Shown here piece by piece: positions 27,968 to 40,739 of a stretch of DNA of 64,000 bases. The DNA comes from Karalla daura (taxonomy: Eukaryota; Chordata; Actinopteri; Chaetodontiformes; Leiognathidae). The DNA lies in assembly GCA_029224185.1 (NCBI GenBank), contig CM055190.1, positions 21,075,120 through 21,139,119 of the forward strand. Direction: 5' to 3'. Each line of letters opens with the position of its first letter. The first letter of the stretch is position 1. The notes beneath the pieces were generated by a model. That model had not been told where the DNA came from, ran no database searches, and worked only from the letters and a program-made list of their open reading frames with translations. Position numbers and translations under genes: made by a program.

Positions 27968-29700
27968 AGAGAAGAGCTACTTCACCCTGTAACCACCCAC
28001 TCCACCATCGCCCTCCGGCAGTGCTCCTCACACATACACGGCACAGGAGAGGAGAGAAGGCGAGAGAGGGTTGAGAAGAGGCAAAGGACGGGAGAGGAGA
28101 GGAGGAAAGAAGAAAAGAAAGAACGAGACTCTGGGAGAGCCTTGGGACGTCTGGGCTTTGTTTTTCCAGTGGGACTGCGTGCTGTTCTGTAGCTCTAGGC
28201 ACATTCAAGGGAGGACTTGGAAGAGAGAACAACGATGGAAAGACAGAAAAAAAAATGGACCTCTGTAAAGTGCCCGGTGTTAAATTTTTATGGAACAAAA
28301 ACTTATCTGTTTTTTTTTTCTATTTCCAACTTCAGTCATTGTTTCCTTTTTTTCTCTGGTGTGTTAGTAAATGGCCATTTGTATGTTAATATGAAAAACC
28401 AAGATCAAGTACTGATAGATGGACTGCTAGAAAACCATGTTGGTCTTGCGTTTGTTTGAGAGAGGAGAACCCGAGAGATTCTGCCATGACTATCTTTTTA
28501 ATCTGCTTATATCGAGACTTTCTACCAGCCTTTGCATGGTCTGCGGACGCTGTTGCATATCATTAAAGACGAAAAAGCTGGAGGGAAGACTCTTACTGTG
28601 TCAAAAAAAAGAAGAGAAAAACAAGCAAACTATTTATTGGTCTTATTTCTTACGAATGGATATTTAGCGGAGGAAACTCAAACTCGATCCACCCACTGAG
28701 GCTGTGGTCTTGACTCCTCTGACACGGGCCTGCAGTCGCTGGCCTATTAAACACGGATGACTATCAGCAGCTCAAAGTGTGCAAAGACGGTGCGGCGTGC
28801 AACACAACTTGGACCTCTTGCTTCGGTGGTTGGATTGACTCTAGATTACCACGAAGAACATTAAATGTGGAAAACAGGTATAAAAGAAAACCTGTAGTCT
28901 GTAAATGGTAGACTGCGTCTTCGATATAATCCAGTTTGTTTATGTCAAAATGTAAAGTACTTGTCTTCCCTAGAAATCTTCCAGAAAGATTTCTCCAATA
29001 AAAGTTGATTTCATTTATATCCCCGAGAATATTCTATAAATGTTCCATGCATCATAAAATACATTTCTTTAGGGTCAGGTACAATTTGTCTCTTAGGTAT
29101 AGTTGTATTATAGTGTCCTATGGTCAAAAAAATTTGTGCAACTAGAAATATTTAATTCCTATAATTATGATTAAACATTGCTTGACAGAGTTTTAAACTT
29201 AAGTGTTTGGCAGTTGTTTACAAGTACATATCAGATTTAATCATTGTTGATTGTAAAACAGACCAAAGCCTTTGTATTTCATCTAGTACACAGTGTTTTT
29301 TTTAAAGATATTAGTCTTGTGTTGCAAAATTTTGTAAACACTTTCTGTTCGATTACATTGGCTTCGAGTTTGTGAGACTGCAGTCGAACCCCGCAGTCCT
29401 TATTTATAATTGAAGACCATGGGAGGGTTTTTCTAGCATCATCTGTCATACTCTTTTGAGTTTTGCATTTTTATTTCAGTGTGTACGTAAAAACATTGAC
29501 ACACACTGGGTTTACGTCTGAGCAATGCTTCTGAGATAAAACGTCTACACGCTGTCTCTTAAATATTTCAATTTAATTTTATTTAAAATGGAGCTTTCTA
29601 AATGTATTTTGTGAAAACTATAAAACATTTTGTACAGTAAAATTGTGTCTTAAAGAAAGCCTTTTTGCCTGTTCAATGCTGTGTCTTATGCAGTTTGATC
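27968..29700 (+). other. pax6b: pax6 3' UTR with polyadenylation signal
   Basis: Non-coding sequence follows the stop codon. A canonical AATAAA lies at 28997-29002, about 1.03 kb past the stop, and predicts cleavage near 29020. The AT-rich sequence continues to about 29700 (ending cctgttcaatgctgtg), and a longer 3' UTR with non-canonical signals is possible. The right end given is therefore an upper estimate. Confidence 0.6.
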
Positions 29701-30132
29701 TTTCCTAAAAAAAAAAAGAGAGAAAATAATAATAATAATGCATCGTAGCTGCGAATCTCAACAAATCTAATGCTGACAAATTCCAGAACAAGGGCCTGTA
29801 ATGCACACACAACACCTCTAATTCCCACCGAACAAAGGTGTCCACAATAACAAACCTCTCTTGATGTACGGGGCTGAACCAAGTCGACACAGACCACACA
29901 GCACAACGCCACCGCACAATGAGAAAGGTCAAGCAATTCACTATCACCGGCTCTTGTTGTAGCAGAGTTACGACGGTATGAAAAAAAAAAATACAGAACC
30001 AATGAGGAGGAGGAGGGAGCAGAGAGTAGAGGGAAAAAAAGTCATGGAATAAAGCAGTCAGTGCCTAGAGCGAGGCAAAGGAGCGATTGTGTGGCAGAGT
30101 GAGTTATTTTGCTTCACTTGCTGCCTCAGCGG

Positions 30133-30134
<2 letters not shown>

Positions 30135-30187
<53 letters not shown>
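30135..30187 (+). repeat. (GT)n microsatellite
   Basis: A pure GT tract of about 53 nt in the spacer between the convergent genes. Confidence 0.95.
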
Positions 30188-30188
<1 letters not shown>

Positions 30189-31114
30189 ATTTGAGGGGGT
30201 GTGTTAGAGAGAGAGAAAGAGAGAGAGAGCATCTAAAAGGAAAGGATGTCCAAGAGAGAGTGAGGTCAGGTACCATTCACACAGCATGCATCACCACCAC
30301 ATATCTAAAATTGATTAATGGCATTTACACATCCCACTCAATATTTAATAGCCCAATCAGAACTTTGAGGATTGGAGGTTAATCAAATTTTTCTTCTTCT
30401 GAGTCCAATGCAATATCTCTATTCATTTAATCCAGTTTATCAAGCAGATGCTGCTGTTTTGCGCTGGGAGAGGGGGAGGAGAGAACAGGTTAGGTGACTG
30501 CGTCCAGGACTGAAGAGGAACATTAATAATTACAGAGGGAGAATGAAAGAGAGATTCAACATGCAAGAAAGACTGCAATTAGCGTAACTCTAAATAATAC
30601 ACAGCTTCAGGATAAAAAGGTTCAAATGTAATTCTTGCTCAGAAACCAGTCAGGCAATCTAAGTTTTTGCAAGAAAGTTCAAGTAAACTTTATTTTCCTT
30701 TGGCTTTTTTTTAACAAGGCATGACTGTTCTGCCCCGGCAGTCTGAGCCTGAACCTCCACAGTTGCTTACATTTATAGTTTAATTGTGTGCTCTCAGTCG
30801 ATAGCAGTCTTAGTTTGTGTGTCGTGTAAACTGCATTTGGCATCGGTGCGGCGTGACCCCATTATTAAATCTTTAATGCAACATGTTTGCAGACAGATGT
30901 GCTTTATTATTGACAGGGGGCCGTCACGTGGTGAATATCTACTGTCCCACATTGTGCTACTTGAAAAGTGCTGCAATGCGATGGCCATTCAGCAACAGAA
31001 GCCACAAGACCTGAGTGAAAGCCACTGCGGGGACACAACTATGGCTTCTGTTGGGAATCAATAGGACGTGAGTGGCAGCTGCCAAAGACACGATTATAAA
31101 AGCGTTTTCTCTTT

Positions 31115-31117
<3 letters not shown>

Positions 31118-31155
<38 letters not shown>
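31118..31155 (+). repeat. (TC)n microsatellite
   Basis: A pure TC tract of about 38 nt. Confidence 0.92.
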
Positions 31156-31159
<4 letters not shown>

Positions 31160-33344
31160 ATTTACTAAAGGCTCAGAAAAGCTTTCAAGATGTAGGTCCT
31201 CTGAACTGTGCCAGCAGCAGGGAGTGTTCAGCCAGTGTGTTAACTTTGATAAAAATGTTTAGCAAAAACATTAAAGAAAACTGAAATGTACTTTACACCT
31301 CAGCTTTAAATACTCCTTGAGCACCAATGAATAGAATAAAACTAACATAAACCACTGTCAGTTTTCGATATTGCAAGTACTAAGCTTCTTTGACGGTGAG
31401 AGGACATAATCGGTTACAATCCTTTAAAAATGCTAACCTGACTGTCAGATTCCAGTCACTGTGTTGTTGTTGTGTTCGGAGCTAAATTAATGGACCAGAA
31501 TCACTTATTCATACTAATTACATTCTGTAAGCATGTGCAGCCAGTCACGACACAGCGTTGACTCATTGGCTTGTTTATCAAGCGTAGGAATGGGTGCAAA
31601 TTCGGGTGCAAAAATCGCACACTGCACTGCAAATCCACGCGTAGATTTGAAATGATCACACTCGAGGTTTGATCAGGTGTGAGATACGGTTGTGCTGGAA
31701 GTGCTCACGTCCAGATTAATAAAAGCCAAAGTTCACCCGCAAATGCCTAATGAACAGTGGTAATTGTGTGCAAATAACATTAATTTGGCATTCACATTGA
31801 CGGATAAACGGACGGATAGTCGCAATTGAATTATAAAGATTCATGTCAATCGGGCAAAATGGGCACAGCCCCCAACAGTGTTTGTGGTGAACGTGCACAA
31901 AGATGACCCTCAGATGAACGTGAGGAACGAGAGACGTCGACCTACTTGTCTGTAACACCTGGGAGCCCTCGGTCTTCGCAAACACACTCAGGAGAAACTG
32001 ACACTGAAAAATGTTGTTGATGGCTCTGAAAGATCTAAAAATAATCAAGACGCAAGTGGAGTCGGCGCCGAGACATGGCGAGTGTGCGCAGAAGTGTGGC
32101 AACATAAACAAGAGCCAAACTCAATCTGTTGCATTTTAATCCACCTCAAAAGTGTACCCTGAATATGTCGGCTCTTTGACAACAACGACTTGGAAAACGG
32201 TTTTTATCTTGACAACACAAGCTCTCGCTCACCTGTATAAGTGACCTGCGTGTGTCATCTCTCCCTCTCTCTCCCTCGCGCGCCCGATGTACGAGTGCTC
32301 CAGTCATGCGTGAAACTGTCAGGTAACACTACCCTCTCCCAACACGTGCTGCAGATGGTTACCAATACTGCCAGTTTTTGCGGGCGAAAATATTCAAACT
32401 GGCATCGGCGGCGGACGGAGAAAAACAAAAATGAAACATTTAATTTTTCATGTTGTTTTTTTTCCTCCCGTTTCTCCGTGTCACCGTTTGACCTAATTTG
32501 TTCTTTTGGGCTTGTCGTGGCAGAGCAGCTCATCCAGCAAACATGCCTGATGAGGTGTGAAGCCTGCGCCCAAATCCAGCTCCGCTCCTTCCCGCTGCCC
32601 ACATTCCTGCTCCGCTCTCCGGCTTACTGGAGGTGGACGTCAGTCACCGGCGCCGTCCCAGGGTCAGGCGGAGGCATCCCGCCACTCGAACCTGGAACCG
32701 GCCATGCAGACCGCCGACCAGCCAGTCGTGACGCGCCTGCAGTGGATCCCCTCGCAACTTTCCCCGCACAGCTGCTGCCGAGACGCAGTAAAGCTAAAGA
32801 TTCATCCTGCGCTATATTCTCATTTAGCCGAACAGAAGAATGTGTTGTAAAAGAAATGTACCAGCAATGTACCTGGCAACTTTATTTGCAGGCCTGAAGT
32901 TTTGGGGGAACGCAATTAAGTCCACGAAGTCTTGAAGTATTTATATAAAGATTCGTTCGATGTGATCACATTGTGTTTGTGCATTTCAGGTCGCCTGTTG
33001 TTTGACTCAGCAAAACTACAGGATTAAGTACAGAAGACATCTGTCAAATTCCTGCATGGCACAAGAGATGTATGGAGACAGGAACGCATTGTGCTGTTTC
33101 TTGAGGAGCAGCCATTTTTTTCAGGGGTTTATTTAACATATCCTTTTTCATCCACCGGGTACCTGACATACACAAATGCCATGTGATCAAAAACTTTGAT
33201 AAGTACACAGAACAAACCTGATTAACATATCTAATTTGTAATTTTTTCTTTTTTTAAATTCTAGGGAGACTTTATGGACACTGTAATACTTGCAGAGACT
33301 GAGTGTCAACAAAATAAATGAAGTTAAATCATCACTCGACAGTT

Positions 33345-33697
33345 AACAGTCACTGACAGATATCCATTTATTTAATACAAATTTTTCTGTCAACGACATA
33401 AAAAGTTGCGCAAATGTCAATTGTCCGTGGTCACAATGTTTGCGTATGAAAGCAGACATGCAGGATGGAAGGTGTCCATTATGAGAGGAGCTCCTGTGGA
33501 TGTTTAGATCTTCACCCCTGGCAGGGGCAGTTGGCAGGTGGTAATGGCTGGCAGGGTTATTGCGCTTGACATGACGTGGGCGAGGGGAAAAACCTGGTCG
33601 CCGTGGAAGAGAAAAAAAGAAAAGAAAAGAAGAGAAAAGAGGACAACGCCGCGGCGTCCCAGGTGCCGGGCTGGCCCGTGGCGACTGTGTGGGAGCT
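33345..33697 (-). other. elp4: elp4 3' UTR and polyadenylation signal
   Basis: After the elp4 stop codon the - strand reads non-coding sequence. AATAAA on the - strand lies at 33367-33372, about 330 nt past the stop, and predicts cleavage near 33350. The pax6 poly(A) signal is about 4.3 kb away, so the two genes converge without overlap. Confidence 0.6.
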
Positions 33698-33829
33698 CTA
33701 GAAGTCCAGGTGTTTGTTGCCGGAAGTGGCTGAGCCACAGGCTGAGGCCACGGCGGACGTCGCTGCTGCCAGCTCGCCCCTGCTCACACGACTCACCGTC
33801 TCAGACAGGTCTGGAGGCAGATGTAGTCT
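33698..33829 (-). CDS. elp4: elp4 last coding exon with stop
   Basis: On the - strand a very long pyrimidine tract ending ctctgcag is followed by 132 nt, 43 codons plus TAG. They encode RLHLPPDLSETVSRVSRGE, an Ala/Ser-rich stretch of low conservation, and NKHLDF at the end. Vertebrate ELP4 proteins end in KKHLDF. The phase agrees with the exon at 62316-62422. Confidence 0.94.
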   Translation of the reverse strand, partial: RLHLPPDLSETVSRVSRGELAAATSAVASACGSATSGNKHLDF

Positions 33830-33831
33830 CT

Positions 33832-33902
33832 GCAGAGAGAGAAGAGAGGGAGGGAGGAAGGGAGGGAGGGAGGGAGAGAGAGACGGGAGGAGGAGGGGGG
33901 GG
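33832..33902 (+). repeat. (GGGA)n purine tract, the elp4 pyrimidine tract on the other strand
   Basis: GAGA, GGGA and GGAGG repeats on the + strand. Read on the - strand it is the pyrimidine tract immediately before the elp4 last-exon acceptor, so this microsatellite does double duty as a splice signal. Confidence 0.85.
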
Positions 33903-34744
33903 GTATGTTAGCTGGGCCTGCGTGGAGAGAGGAAAGAAAGCGCTGCGGTGGATCAGCATACAGTAGATGGTACACTTCAGTGATGTTTATTCACAGAGAG
34001 CCATGTTGGGTTGAAATTGCATTAGATGCTTCAGCACTTCCTCAGCCCTGGCAGCGAGGAGTAAACCTGCCAGCGTGCTGCTAAATGCTTCAGAGAGCTT
34101 CAGGTCTGTTACAGCTCACGGGGAATATGTGTTTGTGTGTGTGCACGCGCGAGTCTGAGGTAGGGGTGTTTTGGGAAGTTGTGAATTGGACACAACAGCG
34201 AGCCGTTGTCAAGGGGAACCCTAGGTCTGCTTGTGAAACGAGAGCACGTTTGCGACTTCTGTGTGTTAATTAGTGTTTCCAACTCTGAAGTTCGACTAAT
34301 GCCGGAGTTAAGGGTGTTTTAGCCGTCCCGTAGCAAAGCTTATCTGTGGAGCAGCCCTGTGCCAACTCAAAGCACAAAGACGCTGAGAGGTTAATGAGGG
34401 CCACTCATGTAAAGCCCCCTAACACCAACACGCTAACCGCTGTAAAGCTGAAGAGGGCCTACGCCACTCTGCTCTCTCCACCGGCCGCAAGAAAGGGAGC
34501 TCAGAGAGTGCTCCGCGAACAAAGTGCTGAGGAGGTGCTGAGAGCGTGAGAGGAGGTGAAGTATCTCCAGAGTCAAGTGTGTGCCCGACAATGGTGCTGA
34601 GTGGCGCGTTGCTCGAGTGCCTATCGAGGAAGTTAAATCAGAATACAGGCATCCCGGGCTCAAGAGACCTTAAACCCTGTAATTTGTCCCTGAAAGAATC
34701 TGCCATGACATCTGAAACCCACTGGTCAAAGCCTGCGCCCCAAT

Positions 34745-34766
34745 CCCCCCCCCCCCCCCCCCCCCC
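34745..34766 (+). repeat. C homopolymer, 22 nt
   Basis: A run of 22 cytosines in a C-rich patch in the elp4 last intron. Lengths of such runs are prone to sequencing error. Confidence 0.9.
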
Positions 34767-35148
34767 AGCCCCACCTCTCCCCCCAGCCCTCTAAACGCCC
34801 CCGCTGCCCCACCACATCCTCACCCCCTCCAGCCATGCAGCTTTGGGAGAGCCCCTCCACTCCCACAGATACTTATCTTTTTCTTAATGACTAGGTGTTT
34901 GGGTACAGGGTTTAACAGCGTCATTACTAAGAGATAATGCAGGACTACGCAACACTCATTACCCCTCTAGGGTAGACCACTTCCTAACTTTGCTTAATAC
35001 TGTTTTTTTTCCCCGAGTACATTTAGCAAAGACCTGAATCTGCACCGCAACGTGTGTTAAAATCTCAATGACCAGGTCTGATAAATAAATCTCTGTGCTC
35101 TCGCTGCTGTGGGTCAGACGCCCGTCATGCTCTCTGTTCAACACATGG

Positions 35149-35153
<5 letters not shown>

Positions 35154-35198
<45 letters not shown>
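35154..35198 (+). repeat. (TG)n microsatellite
   Basis: A pure TG tract of about 45 nt. Confidence 0.95.
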
Positions 35199-35199
<1 letters not shown>

Positions 35200-36849
35200 C
35201 TCAGACAACTGTTTGTCTGGCAAGTGGAGGAAACAAGAGGAGCAGCCTCGGCAGCCCTGCAGATTATCTGGGGCAGGTGAGCTCTGAGACATTGTGAAGG
35301 ACCTATAATTTAATGTAAGATGGTAAAGGTAAGGTTACAAAGGACTTATGGAGGCATGGCTGGAAGATTCCCACCAGGAGAGGAGACAGGAGATTCAAAC
35401 TCTTGTGACACCGCAAGAAGAGTTATTATGCTGCTGGAAGCACGCATGATGAATTCATTAAACTTCTCTCCGTAAGCAAACCTCTTGCTCTCTCTCGCTC
35501 TCCTGCTCGCTCTCTCTCTCTCTCTCTCTCTCGTTCACCTAACATCCATGCAAACTCGTATTGGCCTTGAGGGGGCCAACAGAAGCTCCGCTCGGCTCCC
35601 ACCCCTGCCAAACCTCACCTGCGTAACCTTTCGTGTCTTCAGCTCACTCGAGTGTGATTGAAAAAGAAAAACAATGCATTGATCAAGCCTGGACTCAGTC
35701 CTGCTTAGCGCACTGCAGCGGAAACACGGTAGAGAGAGGGGCGGGAGAGGGAAAAAAAAAATCAATCACATATACATCATCCTCAGTGGGTGAGTTAAAA
35801 AAAAAAAAGACATCACACCGTTGTCTGGCTGTCACGCACCCACGGGCCTGGCTACACCGTGCCCGTTTGGCTCTGGGCTCCACGAACCCACTGAGCATGT
35901 GCAGAGCGAAGGTCAAAGCAATCCAGAAGTGCAGCTCCGCTCTTGTAACCTTTGAGTTCAGGGGCAGATGAGAACAATCAATGGTAACATCAAAGTTGGA
36001 GGGAGGAGCAGACAAAACCAATCGATCCGTTTGACACACACAGAGGGAAAAGAGGGCCTGGTAACAGTCAACAAGCGCACCGCACATCAGCGACAGCCGA
36101 TATTAGAGCTGTTATTGGTTATTAGGGCCACAACAACCTGAGTTATCTTTGCTCCTGGTCCACACCAACGTGTTTCACATCACAGCCAATCGAAACGAAA
36201 CGGAGGAGGACAATCCGACCAAGACTTTCACTCACATTTTACAATAATAATCCTGGATGTGGCGTGAGTGTGGCACCATCAGCATGGCGTACCGCTGGCC
36301 GGCCGTGAGGGCGCCACGAACATTTGCATTGACACCAAATGAATGGAGGTCAGCGTCGGACTCAGACGGACATAACCAGGGAGGCTCCGAGTCTGCTTCC
36401 CTACGACCTGCACACTCCATGATGTAAACAAGGACATCCGGAAAACCCTCAGAGGCATAGTGGGGTGTATGTGGTGTGAAGTCTTTCTCTGCTGCCTAGC
36501 AACCTTCACGAGGGTGGAGGAAAAAAAGAAAAAAAAAGGAGGGTGGGTTGGGGGGGGTAGGGGGTGGGGGGTGTTGGATGGGAGTGGACGGCGGGAAAAT
36601 AGACCATTGGTTGTGATGGATGGGGTGGTGGGGGGGGGCGAAAATGGATGTGTGCCATGATGTTAGCGCCGGGTATGTGTGTGTTAGAGCTGTGATGTCA
36701 GTGTTCCCTCCCTGGTGGCGGGCAGGGGTAAAGGTCCGTGGTTCAGCTCGGCTCCACAGCCAGAGGGGCTGGGGCCACGCTGGCAACAGGGTGAGGGGTG
36801 ACAAAGCTCCAAACGAGCGCTAAGCACTTGAAATGAGCCCTCGGGGCTG

Positions 36850-37500
36850 GCCCTCAGACTAGCTTTGGCTAAGAGGGTTACTAATATCACCCCACAATGG
36901 ACAATTCCCTTTGGCTTACTAAACACCCCAAAGACCCGCTTCTTAAGGAATACGGCGTTTCCTGCTGCTCGCAACTGGCCGTCCTCACTCTCCGCACACA
37001 ACGGAGGTCGCTTGCGGGCACTACATCGAGATTTCGAGACACCAAGTGACGGTTTTTGCAGCTTTCTTTTCGTAACGGTTTCGTTTCGCGTATTAAATGT
37101 TACGTAACATTATAATATCCGACGATTCAAAAAGCAGAAACCTCTCCAGCTTAACCGGGACCGGCTCGCACAAAGCAGCACCATCAAAGGCATTCCACTG
37201 GTGGTAACGGCTTGCTAATGACTGGAGTATTAGGTGCTAATTTAACGAGTCATTTCTTCTATAGGGTTTTAGCCACACTTTTAAATGGCCCGTGTCACTG
37301 TACAGCTTAGAACTATGGGAAACCCAACACCTTGTTGGAACACATGACGACCGGTCTGGCTGTTCCAATCAGATTAGCTGATGCTGGAACGTGCTCATGG
37401 AAATGACATGATATTTACCATAAACACCTACTTAGCACGATCATTGTTCTAATTTGGTCGGCCCATTATAAGCTCAGTTAAGTCAGTGAAACGAGAGGAA
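36850..37500. promoter_or_regulatory. candidate conserved element 1 in the elp4 last intron
   Basis: Repeat-free sequence with dense TAAT/ATTA and CAAT words (ttgctaatgactgg, gtgctaatttaacg, gattagctgatgc, cattgttctaatttgg). It has the texture of a developmental enhancer in what is the pax6 downstream regulatory region in other vertebrates. The limits are approximate and no alignment was done. Confidence 0.3.
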
Positions 37501-40500
37501 GTCAACACTGTAACGCGAGGCTGACGTCCTCAGACTCACAGATGAAATGTCAACTGAGCGGTACGGTGACACGCTGTCATGCACGAGGAAGCAATTTTAC
37601 CCGGTGCACCGATGCCGCACAGGAGAGAAATATTCGCAGTAACATAGTTTAAATGGATTTTTTGCCAGAAGTCCGAGATATAAGAACAGTGGTCATATTA
37701 CAGCCGATACCTTTTGCCAATCCCATTTCCCTGAGCAGCACGGCCACAGTGCAACGGCTGTAAACTAATGCGGACGTCTGTCCGTGACACCAGGTCAATG
37801 TTCCCCTATTTGCCGTCCTATTTCTACAACCAGCCAAGGGTCAAAATGGTAGCGGGATGAAATTGGTAGAAATTTCCCAGACTTGCTGGTCTATCCAGTC
37901 ACTAAACCAAGCTAATTCACCTCCCGGTGCTGTAATCCCTCACGCCTCTAAAGTTACACTGCATTGTGTGGGAAATCATTTGCTGGACCTATAGGAATGG
38001 GTGGTGACTTCAGGACAGCAAAACCCCACATAATAAGGTGATGTGCGTTGCTATTGGAGAGGCAAACTGTCATCACATTTAGGCCGGAGAATTCAGACAA
38101 CTTCCTCCATTTTGCCAGAAAAAAAAACAAAACAAAAAAAACATGCAGAAACAACTCAGCATAAATCCCATCACTGGTAATTCAAGCCCAGCTGCAACTA
38201 ACAAAAGCTGAGAAGAAGCTCTTCCTTCCTCTTTCTTTTGTTGTAACAAAGAATGCAACACGATCCCTGACCTTGCCCTTCGAATAACCTGTTGATGAGG
38301 GAAGCTTGTCAGTTTTAGAGAAAATCTTTATGGGAATAATCTCCCTCACTGTGTCTCGGTCATTATAATCATCACCGATAAATAAATGTCAATACATCTA
38401 TCATTGTCAGGGACTTTTGGACATTCTACCTGCAGGGTTGGTACTTTTCAAGTTTGCAATGAAGAGACGTAAATGTACTCTCTCCAGAAGTCCAAAAGTA
38501 TAAAAAACTGTAAAACAAAAATTGTCATACAATATATGTACAGAGGGGGAAAATTTGCAAATGTGTAGCATACATTTATACAACATGAGAACCAATGTTT
38601 CACGAGCAAAAACAGTAGCATAAACCAATATGAGGGGCTGGGGGAGGAGACAATCGAATGTTAGTAACAATGGAGCCCATCTCAAATTTCTTTTTGTTAA
38701 TTGGGTGTCGGTCACCTGTTCACCATGTCACCTGCTGCTTGATCCAGGATAATCTGAGAGGCAGGCATCCAGACATTCAGGAGGACTGACAGACAGACAG
38801 ATACAGACACTGGCTCCTCATCTCTTCTGCTTCACGGCTAATGCATCTGACAGAGTAGGCACCAGGCAGGCAGAAGGATGAGTAAGCATTCTGGGTGTAA
38901 TTATATTCCCAAACACTGGGAGAATGGGACGAGACTTATAACTGACTGAATTTCATTAAAGAGGAGCGTGTCCACACAGGAAATTGATTAGCTGACAATA
39001 TTTCAGGGTTTTTTAATACCTAACGGAATGTTTATTGCTGTTGTCTTGAATAGCCAGCTCCTCACTTACCCTTCACGCTCCACGGCCCGATGTAAAACAG
39101 CATCTGATAGTATCTGTCATGTTACCAAACATGACATGCTTGGGAATCAGTTTGCTCGGCGATGCTTCTGAATAACCAAATGGACAAACGAGGGGCCAAA
39201 GTGTAACTGTGCCGTAACGCAACAACTTGACTTGTTATCTCCGTCGTCATCATCTTCGGCTGAACCCTCCTCTGGGGGGCCCCTGCTCGGGCCTGTCAAG
39301 AGCTTTGACAGCGGAAGCAGCGTGGGGCCATTTTGTCTCTTTTCAGTTTGGTTTTGTTTCTCTTTGGAGGGCAGTGTTGGTATGGACCGTGGGCGTTGTG
39401 GGGCGAGGGGGCGAGGGCACGTTGACCCTTGTGGTGGAGGGTGGATAGGGAGGGGTTTAGTTGGTGTTATGGACTTGGGCACAGCCAGAGTGTGCTGCTC
39501 TGCCCCTGGAGTGACATGGTGCCTGGGGAGAAAGAGAGGGGAATATAGGGCGTAGAGTACAAACATGTCTAAGTGCTGCCTTCACTACCGATAGGCCCAT
39601 AGCAAAGAACGCGCCTGCATGGGTTATGACAGCATATCTAGGGGACCTCTTGTAGCCTCCACCCCTCAAACACACATTTTACTCCTCAAACCATGAGTCT
39701 GATATAAACGTCCTCAGGTCAAAACACCACTGACACTTTTGGTAAGAGCAGGTTTTTAGATGCCCTGCTATAACAATCACACTTTGATGATTGTTATCTA
39801 GACCCTTTTTTAACCCTAGAAGCCTGCGGAGCAAAGCAACCTATTTCTTCATTATGACAACATTTTTAGGCCACTATGTGGCTTTATGTTTCAGTAGAAT
39901 AACTGTACCGCAGCACAGAAAATCATGAGAGAGCAACTATAAAATGCAACTAGAATTATATTGAAAATATACAAAATTCACTTGCACAATGACTTGCAGA
40001 GGGGCCAATGAAAAGACTGTCTCATATACTTAAAATATGAAGCTGTACAAGCCAGCCCAGGGCTTGCCTTGACAAAGAGATTGAAACCGGCTAATCTGGC
40101 TCTGTCCAGACGAAACAAAATCTGTAGGCTGAGATTTAAAGCTTGCAAGATAATGCATTTTCTTACGTTTCCTTATTAACCACAAAAAATATTTTGCAGA
40201 AAAAAAAACAGAGTCTCCATTGGAATAAAAGTAGAGACATAAAACGAATAACCTTATTTCCAAAAATGCCCTGCCTCTGTCACCACTTCAGTCACCAAAA
40301 AATAAAAGCCAGAAAATTACCACAGAATTTTTATAATGTATTATGCATGGTTTCCTCAGTGTAGCATTCAGTCCTCAAGTGCATACAACCATGTACAAAA
40401 ACAGACAGACACACACAGCCACTTGCCTATGCATGTGTCACACAGAGGTATTTACAACAAGAGCGCACAAAGCCGTCTACCAGCTTCTGCTAGATTCATG

Positions 40501-40739
40501 AAAACCAACCTTCCCCCGAAAACAGAAAACCCTCTTTCTCCCTCGACATTGGCGACGAGGTGGGGTTCATGCAGTTTACAGGCGTAACGTTCGGCAAAGC
40601 GAAAAGGTCGTCTGGAGGTTACTGTGTCAACCTGGGTAGGTGGCTGACCCCTTGGGAGGGGTGGGCACAACCACACAGTCTGTGGTGTAGTCTGTTGTTG
40701 TGCCAGCAGTAGACCGGGATGGTAAAGAGCAAATCAGAC
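37501..40739. other. elp4 intron, no feature recognised apart from a small hairpin
   Basis: Unique AT-rich to mixed DNA with a GACA-rich patch near 38790. A 10-bp-arm hairpin is at 39770-39797. No exon was recognised. Confidence 0.55.

Larger units (their letters stand above)
29701..33344. other. region between the pax6 and elp4 3' ends, no gene recognised
   Basis: The gap between the convergent genes has (GT)n at 30135-30187, (TC)n at 31118-31155 and otherwise unique AT-rich DNA. A 218-codon frame at 32241-32897 shows no family resemblance and lacks a gene-like context. Part of 31300-31960 may be regulatory. Confidence 0.6.

Noticed and set aside
32241..32897. 218-codon open frame on the + strand, the longest uninterrupted frame in the window
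   Set aside because: No family resemblance, no gene-like context, low-complexity start, and it lies in the spacer between the two convergent genes. Chance openness is more likely.
36496..36804. Pro/His-rich minus-strand frame
   Set aside because: It comes from a G-rich low-complexity patch (36535-36640) and is not gene-like.
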